DNA of 64,000 bases, from positions 1 to 64,000 of the forward strand of contig NZ_JABUBU010000009.1 of NCBI RefSeq assembly GCF_019834675.1, in the 5' to 3' direction. Position numbers and translations under genes: made by a program. The DNA is from Rhodococcoides corynebacterioides. GTDB taxonomy: Bacteria > Actinomycetota > Actinomycetes > Mycobacteriales > Mycobacteriaceae. Shown piece by piece: positions 57,207 to 64,000 of the stretch. Every line of letters begins with the position of its first letter. Positions within the stretch are counted from its first letter, which is position 1. Below the pieces are notes generated by a model. The model was not told the origin of the DNA. It saw nothing but the letters and a program-made list of their open reading frames with translations, and did no database searches.

Positions 57207-58760
57207 GTGGCCGAACACAAGCAGAACCAGCAGTCCGCGTCGTCGGAGAAGCTCGACGTGGTGCTCATCGGCGCCGGCATCATGAGCGCCACGCTCGGCA
57301 CCCTCCTGCACCAGGTGGAGCCCACCTGGTCGATCGGTCTGTTCGAGCGGCTCGATGCCGCCGCCGCCGAGAGCTCGGATCCGTGGAACAACGCCGGCAC
57401 CGGCCACTCGGCCCTCTGCGAGCTGAACTACACGCCGCAGCAGAAGGACGGCACGGTCGACATCACCAAGGCGCTCACCGTCAACGAGCAGTTCCAGGTG
57501 TCCCGGCAGTGGTGGTCCCACGCCGTCGAGACCGGCGTGCTGTCCGATCCGGAGAATTTCATCAATCCCATTCCGCACGTGAGCTTCGTCCACGGCGCGG
57601 ACAACGTGAAGTACCTGCGCGCCCGGTACGACGCTCTCTCGACCAACCCGCTGTTCCCCGGCATGGAGTACATCGACGACGCCGACGAGTTCGCCCGTCG
57701 TCTCCCGCTCATGGCCGCCGGCCGCGACTTCACCGACCCGATCGCCCTGAACTGGTCCGACGGCGGTACCGACGTCGACTTCGGTGCGTTGACCAAGCAG
57801 CTGCTCAACAACCTGTCCGCGGTCGGGGCGTCCGTGAACTTCGGGCACGAGATCCGCGATCTGTCGAAGAACTCCGACGGCTCGTGGACGGTCAAGGTGT
57901 ACAACGGCCGCACCGGTGCGACGCGCAAGATCGTCGCCAAGTTCGTCTTCGTCGGCGCCGGCGGCGGCGCTCTGCCGCTGCTGCAGAAGTCCGGCATCTC
58001 CGAGGCCAAGGGCTTCGGCGGTTTCCCGGTCAGCGGCGAGTGGCTGCGGTGCACCAATCCCGCACTGGTGCAGCAGCATTCGGCCAAGGTCTACGGCAAG
58101 GCGTCCGTGGGCGCCCCGCCGATGTCCGTCCCGCACCTCGACACCCGCGTCATCGGCGGCAAGCCGGGACTGCTGTTCGGGCCCTACGCCGGATGGTCGC
58201 CCAAGTTCCTCAAGAACGGCAAGATGACCGATCTCATCGGCTCGGTCAAGCCGAACAACCTGTTCTCCATGCTCGGCGTCGGTATGACCGAGATGGCCCT
58301 CACCAAGTACCTCATCGGTGAGCTCCTGCAGTCCGAGGACGACCGCGTCGACACCCTGCGCGAATTCATGCCGCAGGCGAAGGGCGAGGACTTCGAGCTC
58401 GTCACCGCGGGTCAGCGCGTGCAGGTCATCCGCCGCAAGGGCAAGGGCGGCGTGCTCGAGTTCGGTACGGCCGTCGTGAACGCCGGAGACGGCACCATCG
58501 CCGGTCTGCTCGGCGCGTCGCCGGGTGCGTCCACCGCGGTGCCCGCCATGCTCGAGGTGATGCAGCGGTGCTTCGCCGACCGCTACGAGTCCTGGAAGCC
58601 GACGCTGACGGACATGGTGCCCTCACTCGGCACCAAGCTCGCCGACAACCCCCGCCTGTTCGACGAGGTCTGGGCCCACACCACACGCGTGCTGCATCTG
58701 GACCGCAGCGCCGCCGAGCGCGGAGTCGCTTCCGCCGCCGACGGTGTGGTAGCACTCTGA
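57207..58760 (+). CDS. mqo: Malate:quinone oxidoreductase
   Basis: A 517-residue membrane-associated FAD enzyme of the TCA cycle that oxidises malate and reduces quinone. The FAD motif [18 protein letters not shown] is near residue 17; family segments are [42 protein letters not shown] and [15 protein letters not shown] 57207 follows aaggaag (57189-57195). It is divergent from the hydrolase gene with 127 bases between. Confidence 0.96.
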   Translation: MAEHKQNQQSASSEKLDVVLIGAGIMSATLGTLLHQVEPTWSIGLFERLDAAAAESSDPWNNAGTGHSALCELNYTPQQKDGTVDITKALTVNEQFQVSRQWWSHAVETGVLSDPENFINPIPHVSFVHGADNVKYLRARYDALSTNPLFPGMEYIDDADEFARRLPLMAAGRDFTDPIALNWSDGGTDVDFGALTKQLLNNLSAVGASVNFGHEIRDLSKNSDGSWTVKVYNGRTGATRKIVAKFVFVGAGGGALPLLQKSGISEAKGFGGFPVSGEWLRCTNPALVQQHSAKVYGKASVGAPPMSVPHLDTRVIGGKPGLLFGPYAGWSPKFLKNGKMTDLIGSVKPNNLFSMLGVGMTEMALTKYLIGELLQSEDDRVDTLREFMPQAKGEDFELVTAGQRVQVIRRKGKGGVLEFGTAVVNAGDGTIAGLLGASPGASTAVPAMLEVMQRCFADRYESWKPTLTDMVPSLGTKLADNPRLFDEVWAHTTRVLHLDRSAAERGVASAADGVVAL

Positions 58761-58761
58761 C

Positions 58762-59238
58762 ATGACGACAGCGACGGCAGCACTCAAGCGTTCCTGGGCC
58801 CAGGATCTGTCGAACGAAACCCTCTACGAGCTCCTCAAGCTGCGCGTCGAGGTGTTCGTGGTGGAGCAGGCCTGCGCCTACCCCGAGCTCGACGGCAAGG
58901 ACCTGCTGGCCGACACGCGGCACTTCTGGCTCGAGCGGGACGGCGAGGTGGTCTGCACCCTCCGTCTGCTCGAGGAGCACGACAACGGCGAGACGTCCTT
59001 CCGCATCGGACGCCTCTGCACGCACCGGTCCTCGCGCGGTCAGGGCCACACCACCCGGCTGCTGCGCGCGGCGTTGGCCGAGGTCGGCTCGGCGCCCTGC
59101 CGTATCAACGCGCAGAGTTACCTCGTGGAGATGTACGCCAAGCACGGCTTCGTCCCCGACGGCGAAGAGGTGCTCGAGGACGGCATCCCGCACACCCCCA
59201 TGCGCCGTGGCGGCGGGAGCCCGTGGCAGGACAAGTGA
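58762..59238 (+). CDS. GNAT acetyltransferase, ElaA family
   Basis: A 158-residue GNAT protein of the ElaA group. Signature segments are [52 protein letters not shown] (acetyl-CoA loop R-G-Q-G-H) and [34 protein letters not shown] 58762 lies one base after mqo. Its stop overlaps the start of the chelatase-like gene. Substrate unknown. Rv2851c holds this place in M. tuberculosis as recalled. Confidence 0.92.
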   Translation: MTTATAALKRSWAQDLSNETLYELLKLRVEVFVVEQACAYPELDGKDLLADTRHFWLERDGEVVCTLRLLEEHDNGETSFRIGRLCTHRSSRGQGHTTRLLRAALAEVGSAPCRINAQSYLVEMYAKHGFVPDGEEVLEDGIPHTPMRRGGGSPWQDK

Positions 59239-61142
59239 CCGTCGGCTATCCCTTCTCGGCCGTCGTCGGCCAGGATCGTCTGCTGCTCGCTCTCACTCTC
59301 TGCGCGGTACACCCCGGCATCGGGGGAGTGGTCGTGCGCGGCGAGAAGGGCACGGCGAAATCGACGGCCGTGCGCGCGTTGGCAGCACTGCTCCCGCCGG
59401 TGCGTGACGACGACGGCGAACGCCCGGCGCGTCTCGTCGAACTCCCCGTCGGGGCCACCGAGGACCGGGTGATCGGCTCGATCGACTTCGAGCGCATCGT
59501 GCAGGACGGCACGCGCGCATTCACCCCGGGCCTCCTGGCGTCGGCGGACCGTGGGATCCTCTACGTCGACGAGGTCAACCTGCTCCACGACCATCTGGTC
59601 GACCTCCTGCTCGACGCCGCGGCGATGGGCCGGGTCCACGTCGAGCGCGACGGCATCTCTCGCTCCTACCCGTCGCGGTTCGTCCTGGTCGGCACCATGA
59701 ATCCGGAGGAGGGCGAACTCCGCCCGCAGTTGCTCGACCGGTTCGGGCTGGCCGTCGACGTGGCCGCGTCCCGTGACGTCGACACCCGCATGGACGTCGT
59801 GCGCCGACGTCTGGACTTCGAGTTCGATCCCGTCGCCTTCGGTCAGCGGTACGCCGACGCGGACACCGCCGTCGCCGAACGCATCGCCGCCGCGCGGGCC
59901 CGTCTCGACTCCGTCGTGTTGCCCGACGCGGAACTGCGCCGGATCGCCGCGGTCTGCGCGGCCTTCGACGTCGACGGCATGCGCGGCGACCTCGTGGTCG
60001 CCCGCACGGCCGTCGCCCACGCCGCCTGGCGCGGCGCCGACGAGGTCACCGAGGACGACGTCCGCGTGGCCGTCGAACTCGCCCTGCCGCACCGCCGTCG
60101 ACGCGACCCCTTCGACGCCCCCGGACTCGACGACGGCGCCGTCGACGACGCCATGGACAAGGCGGCGGAGTCCGTGGCCGAGCACGAGCCGGATCCCGAC
60201 CCCGACCCCGACGGCGACGGGCCCGACGACGGCGGCGGCGCCCCCGAGCCGACCGACGCACCGGACGCGCCGGATCCGCCGTCCGCGGCGCCCGAGCAGT
60301 CCGACGAGGCGTCCGATCGCCGCGCCCCCAGCGGCACGAACCCGGCGTCGATCGGCGCGAGTTACGACACCCGGCTGCTGCAGATCGACGGGGTGGGCGA
60401 GGGATCGCCGGGACGACGATCGCGGGCACGCACCACCAGCGGGCGCGTCGTGCGCGCCACCGACTTCGCCGGCGGCAGCCTGCATCTGGTGGGCACGCTG
60501 CTGCGGGCGGCCGAGCGCCGCGACCCGACGGCGTCGGGTCGACTGTCCATCGCCGGTGCGGACCTGCGGGGCGCCGAGCGCGAGGGCCGCGAGGGCAACA
60601 CCATCGTGTTCGTCGTCGACGCCTCCGGGTCCATGGCGGCGCGGGATCGGCTCGAGGCCGTGACCGGGGCCGTCGTCTCCCTGCTGCGCGACGCCTACCA
60701 GCGGCGCGATCGCGTCGCCGTCGTCTCCGTGCGCGGCACCGACGCCGAGATCCTGGTGCCGCCCACGCGCTCGGTGGACGTCGCCGTGACCCGGCTGCGT
60801 CGCGCGCGAACCGGCGGGCGCACACCGCTGGCGTCGGGGTTCCTCACCGCGCGCGAGCTCGTGGCGCGCGAACGGGTGCGCGAGCCCGGCCGCCGAGCTC
60901 TCGTCGTCACCGTCACCGACGGCCGCGCCACCGGTGGCCCCGATCCCGTCGACCGGGCTCGACGCGCCGCCGCGGCCCTGGCCTCGGACTCGGTGGCGTC
61001 CGTCGTGGTCGACTGCGAGACCGGCATGGTGCGACTCGGTCTGGCCCGCGACCTGGCGCGGGCGCTCCGCGGCACCCACGTCACCCTGCCCGAACTGTCC
61101 TCGGCGAGTGTCGCGGGCGTCGTCCGCGCCGCCGCGGCCTGA
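59235..61142 (+). CDS. Magnesium-chelatase-like protein (fused AAA and VWA domains)
   Basis: A 635-residue protein joining a ChlI/BchI-type AAA+ domain (Walker [15 protein letters not shown], Walker [17 protein letters not shown]) to a ChlD/BchD-type VWA domain with the MIDAS motif D-A-S-G-S-M. The linker at ~310-380 is Asp/Pro-rich. No BchH/CobN partner lies in the window. The next genes, cobO and cobB, suggest a metal-insertion or metal-related role in corrin synthesis. The GTG at 59235 overlaps the GNAT stop; GTG 59223 is an in-frame alternative. Confidence 0.9.
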   Translation: MTVGYPFSAVVGQDRLLLALTLCAVHPGIGGVVVRGEKGTAKSTAVRALAALLPPVRDDDGERPARLVELPVGATEDRVIGSIDFERIVQDGTRAFTPGLLASADRGILYVDEVNLLHDHLVDLLLDAAAMGRVHVERDGISRSYPSRFVLVGTMNPEEGELRPQLLDRFGLAVDVAASRDVDTRMDVVRRRLDFEFDPVAFGQRYADADTAVAERIAAARARLDSVVLPDAELRRIAAVCAAFDVDGMRGDLVVARTAVAHAAWRGADEVTEDDVRVAVELALPHRRRRDPFDAPGLDDGAVDDAMDKAAESVAEHEPDPDPDPDGDGPDDGGGAPEPTDAPDAPDPPSAAPEQSDEASDRRAPSGTNPASIGASYDTRLLQIDGVGEGSPGRRSRARTTSGRVVRATDFAGGSLHLVGTLLRAAERRDPTASGRLSIAGADLRGAEREGREGNTIVFVVDASGSMAARDRLEAVTGAVVSLLRDAYQRRDRVAVVSVRGTDAEILVPPTRSVDVAVTRLRRARTGGRTPLASGFLTARELVARERVREPGRRALVVTVTDGRATGGPDPVDRARRAAAALASDSVASVVVDCETGMVRLGLARDLARALRGTHVTLPELSSASVAGVVRAAAA

Positions 61143-61155
61143 CGAGAGAAGTCCT

Positions 61156-61776
61156 GTGCCCCGAGGTGTTCCGCTGCCCGGCAGCGTTCCCGACGACGGT
61201 CTGACCACCCGGCAGCGTCGCAATCAGCCCGTGCTCGCGGTCCACACCGGCGCCGGCAAGGGCAAGTCGACCGCGGCGTTCGGGATGGCGCTCCGGGCGT
61301 GGAACCAGGGTTTCGACGTCGCGGTGTTCCAGTTCGTCAAGAGCGCGAAGTGGAAGGTCGGCGAGGAGTCGGTCTTCCGGACCCTCGGCGACCTGCACAC
61401 GGAGACCGGAGTCGGCGGCGCGGTCGAGTGGCACAAGATGGGGTCCGGCTGGTCCTGGTCGCGCAAGCAGGGCGACGAGGTGGACCACGCCGAGGACGCC
61501 CGCGAGGGATGGCGGGAGATCGCGTCGCGGATCGCGGCGGAGCGGCACCGGTTCTACGTCCTCGACGAGTTCACCTACCCGCTGCACTGGGGCTGGATCG
61601 ACGTCGACGAGGTGGTCGAGACGCTCACCTCCCGGCCGGGACAGCAGCACGTCGTGATCACCGGCCGCAACGCACCGGCTGCGCTGATGGACGCCGCCGA
61701 TCTGGTGACCGAGATGGCGAAGGTCAAGCACCCCATGGACGCCGGCCGCAAGGGTCAACGCGGGATCGAGTGGTGA
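61156..61776 (+). CDS. cobO: Cob(I)yrinic acid a,c-diamide adenosyltransferase
   Basis: A 206-residue CobO/BtuR-type enzyme that attaches the adenosyl group to cob(I)alamin precursors. The ATP site is HTGAGKGKSTAAFGMALRAW near residue 33; other signatures are VFQFVKSAKWKVGEE, VLDEFTYPLHWGW and VVITGRNAP. GTG 61156 lies 14 bases after the chelatase-like gene and its stop overlaps cobB (GTGA). Confidence 0.95.
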   Translation: MPRGVPLPGSVPDDGLTTRQRRNQPVLAVHTGAGKGKSTAAFGMALRAWNQGFDVAVFQFVKSAKWKVGEESVFRTLGDLHTETGVGGAVEWHKMGSGWSWSRKQGDEVDHAEDAREGWREIASRIAAERHRFYVLDEFTYPLHWGWIDVDEVVETLTSRPGQQHVVITGRNAPAALMDAADLVTEMAKVKHPMDAGRKGQRGIEW

Positions 61777-63167
61777 CGGACTCCCTGCCGGCCGTCGTCG
61801 TGGCCGCCCCGTCGTCGGGCAGCGGCAAGACCACGATCGCCACCGGCATCATGGGCGCGCTGCGCGCGGCGGGGCATCGAGTCGCCCCGTTCAAGGTGGG
61901 ACCGGACTACATCGATCCCGGCTACCACACGGTGGCCGCGGGACGGCCCGGCCGCAATCTCGACGCCGTGATGATCGGCTCCGACGCCCTCGTGCCGCTG
62001 GTGCGGTGGGGTGCCCGGGGCAGCGACATCGCCGTGATCGAAGGTGTGATGGGCCTGTTCGACGGTCGCATCGAGACCGGGGACTCCGCCGATCCCGCCG
62101 CCGAGGGATCGACGGCCGCCGTCGCGACGACGGTCGGTGCGCCGGTGATCCTCGTGATCGACGCGCGCGGCCAGAGCCAGAGCGTCGGCGCCGTGGTGCA
62201 CGGGTTCGCGACGCACGACCCGCGCGTTCGTCTCGGCGGGGTGATCCTCAACAAGGTGGGCAGTGCGCGCCACGAGGCGGTGCTGCGGCAGTCGTGCGAG
62301 CGGGTCGGGGTGCCCGTGCTGGGCGCGATCCCGCGGTCCGGCGCGCTCGACGTCCCGTCACGCCACCTCGGCCTGGTCACCGCCACCGAGCACGGCGACG
62401 CAGCGGTGGCGGCCGTGGAGGCGATGGCGGCCCTGGTGGCCCGGCACGTCGACCTCGAGGCGGTGGTCCGGCTGGCGCGCACCGCGCGGGTTCCGGCGGC
62501 GACGGCGTGGACTCCCGACGCCGCCGTGGGCGAGATGCCGGCCGGTCCGCGACCGGTGGTGGCGGTCGCGGGCGGTCCCGCGTTCACCTTCGGCTACACC
62601 GAGCACGCCGAGATCCTCGCCGCCGCCGGCGCGGAGGTGGTGACGGTCGACCCCCGCGTCGACCGCCTGCCCGACGACGCCGCGGGCCTGGTGGTGCCGG
62701 GCGGGTTCCCCGAACTGCACGCGGAGGACCTGGCCGCCAACCACGATCTCCTGGCCGACGTCCGGGCCCTCGCCGACCGCGCCGCCCCCATCCACGGCGA
62801 GTGCGCCGGACTGCTCTACCTCGCCACCGCCCTGGACGGGCACACCATGGCCGGGGTGCTGGACCTCGACGCGGAGTTCGGGTCCGGTCTCACCCTCGGG
62901 TACCGCGACGCCGTCGCGACCACCGACTCCGTCCTGTTCGACGCCGGCACCCGCGTGACCGGCCACGAGTTCCACCGCACGCGTGTCGTCCGCGCCGGCG
63001 ATCACCCGACGGCCTGGGCGTGGCGACGCGACGGCGAGACCGTCCGAGAAGGCGCGGTCGGCGCGTCGGGCCGCGTCCACGCGTCGTACCTGCACACGCA
63101 CCCCGTGGCGACGGCGGGCGCGCTGGTGCGCTTCGTGGCGGCCTGTCGGTCCGTCCGCTTCGGGTAG
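61773..63167 (+). CDS. cobB: Cobyrinate a,c-diamide synthase
   Basis: A 464-residue glutamine-dependent amidotransferase that amidates the a and c side chains of cobyrinate or hydrogenobyrinate. The ATP site SSGSGKTTIATGIM is near residue 13, followed by FKVGPDYIDPGYH and EGVMGLFDG. The glutaminase domain contains VPGGFPELHAEDL and the Cys in HGECAGLLYL. It is translationally coupled to cobO. Together with cobQ at 50.4 kb it supports de novo cobalamin synthesis. Confidence 0.95.
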   Translation: MTDSLPAVVVAAPSSGSGKTTIATGIMGALRAAGHRVAPFKVGPDYIDPGYHTVAAGRPGRNLDAVMIGSDALVPLVRWGARGSDIAVIEGVMGLFDGRIETGDSADPAAEGSTAAVATTVGAPVILVIDARGQSQSVGAVVHGFATHDPRVRLGGVILNKVGSARHEAVLRQSCERVGVPVLGAIPRSGALDVPSRHLGLVTATEHGDAAVAAVEAMAALVARHVDLEAVVRLARTARVPAATAWTPDAAVGEMPAGPRPVVAVAGGPAFTFGYTEHAEILAAAGAEVVTVDPRVDRLPDDAAGLVVPGGFPELHAEDLAANHDLLADVRALADRAAPIHGECAGLLYLATALDGHTMAGVLDLDAEFGSGLTLGYRDAVATTDSVLFDAGTRVTGHEFHRTRVVRAGDHPTAWAWRRDGETVREGAVGASGRVHASYLHTHPVATAGALVRFVAACRSVRFG

Positions 63168-63226
63168 ATCCGTCCGTTTTCGCGTGCTCGCCCGCCCTCG
63201 CCGCCGGAGGTGGCACTCTGGACGGA

Positions 63227-64000
63227 ATGACGGACATCGACGGCCGACTTCTCCTCGGCCCCCTGGTGCGGTACGTCGACTGCGACCGCGCCACGTTCTG
63301 GGTCGAGACCGACCGCGCCTGCACGGTGACGGTGCAGACGCGGTCCGACTCCGGCGAGACGCGGCGTGTCGAGGAACCCACCTGGGGTCTGCACGGCCAC
63401 CACTACGCCCTCGTCGCCGTCGAGGGACTGCCGCCGGACACCGTGGTCGACTACACGGTCTCGATCGACGGTGACCAGGTGTGGCCCGCGGCCGGGCGTC
63501 GCGCCGTCGTGCACACGCAACGGTCCGACGGCCCGATCACCGTGGCCTTCGGGTCCTGCCGCCGCGGCGACACCTACAGCGACGAGGCGCTGACCCGCAT
63601 CGGCGCGGACGCCCTGGTGGGGCTGGCCGATCGGGTGCGGGACCAGGACTCCGCTCTGTGGCCGGACCTGCTCGTCTTCCTCGGGGACCAGGTGTACGCC
63701 GACGATCCGTCGCCGGAGATCGTGGACCGGCTCCACGCCCGCCGGGCCGCCGGTGAGCGCGCCGCGGGCGCCCGGTCCGAGGACGTCGAGGACGAGATCT
63801 GCGACTTAGAGGAGTACACCTGGCTCTACCAGGAGTCGTGGGGCGACATCCGCGTCCGGGAACTCCTCGCGACGGTGCCGACGTGCATGATCCTCGACGA
63901 CCACGATCTGCGGGACGACTGGAACTCCTCGGCCGACTGGCGCGCCGAGGTCACCCGCGCCCCGTGGTGGCAGGACCGCGTGATCGGCGCGTTCTCGTCG
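63227..64000 (+). CDS. PhoD-like phosphatase (3' partial)
   Basis: The first 258 residues of a PhoD/alkaline phosphatase D-like metallophosphoesterase; the gene runs off the right edge. An N-terminal Fn3-like domain (LGPLVRYVDCDRATFWVETDRACTVTVQT) is followed by the metallophosphatase motifs FGSCRRGD, FLGDQVYAD and ILDDHDLRDDW. There is no signal peptide, so a cytoplasmic location is likely, unlike secreted PhoD. It contains a TTA leucine codon at 63806-63808, rare in this genome. The ATG at 63227 follows cggaatg without a strong ribosome-binding site. Confidence 0.85.
   Translation, partial: MTDIDGRLLLGPLVRYVDCDRATFWVETDRACTVTVQTRSDSGETRRVEEPTWGLHGHHYALVAVEGLPPDTVVDYTVSIDGDQVWPAAGRRAVVHTQRSDGPITVAFGSCRRGDTYSDEALTRIGADALVGLADRVRDQDSALWPDLLVFLGDQVYADDPSPEIVDRLHARRAAGERAAGARSEDVEDEICDLEEYTWLYQESWGDIRVRELLATVPTCMILDDHDLRDDWNSSADWRAEVTRAPWWQDRVIGAFSS

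Overview
The window is a very GC-rich stretch of actinobacterial chromosome. GTG starts are frequent and many neighbouring genes overlap as GTGA, ATGA or TGATG. A mycothione reductase gene, an Lsr2-family protein and a gene order that, from memory, follows the Mycobacterium tuberculosis Rv2921c-Rv2848c segment all point to the mycolic-acid Actinobacteria. A Rhodococcus/Nocardiaceae-type organism is most likely; the species cannot be fixed from the sequence. Almost all of the window codes for protein. I see no rRNA, tRNA, IS element, prophage or CRISPR array.

Layout. 1-8.2 kb: SRP receptor ftsY (cut by the window edge), amt-glnB-glnD nitrogen genes with a well-spaced GlnR-type box upstream, ffh, and an amidohydrolase. 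8.2-14.1 kb: an accessory block with a CitA/CitB-type two-component system (minus strand) divergent from a tripartite tricarboxylate transporter tctC-tctB-tctA and a universal stress protein. 14.3-16.3 kb: rpsP-KH protein-rimM-trmD. 16.3-23.1 kb: LppW-like serine hydrolase lipoprotein divergent from tex, a membrane protein, rplS, lepB, rnhB, DUF2469. 23.3-26.4 kb: yraN-yifB-dprA. 26.2-28.2 kb: an islet with an orphan C5 cytosine methyltransferase divergent from an Lsr2-family protein. 28.3-31.9 kb: a siderophore-interacting protein behind an IdeR-like box, a XerC-type recombinase, an EspI/MinD-like ATPase, and an M23 peptidase. 32.2-36.4 kb: rpsB, tsf, pyrH, frr, cdsA. 36.4-40.9 kb: accessory methyltransferase, short UvrA paralogue, CitE-like lyase, LapA-like membrane protein. 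41.0-50.4 kb: rlmN, DUF2631, DUF1990, dxr, rip1-type M50 protease, ispG, GNAT, penicillin-binding protein, map. 50.4-63.2 kb: cobQ, a GntR/ABC operon with its operator, a reduced alpha/beta-hydrolase-like protein, mtr, a lipase-like hydrolase, mqo, GNAT, a magnesium-chelatase-like protein, cobO, cobB. The window ends inside a PhoD-like phosphatase gene.

How the genes fit together. The core genes serve translation and ribosome maturation, protein export (ftsY, ffh, lepB), isoprenoid synthesis (dxr, ispG), envelope work (pbp, rip1, cdsA) and corrin synthesis (cobQ, cobO, cobB). Islets break this conserved backbone. The most interesting is the methyltransferase/Lsr2 pair beside the DNA-processing genes yifB and dprA. 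The first 56 bases are a perfect inverted copy of bases 101-156 and look like a fold-back artefact at a contig end.
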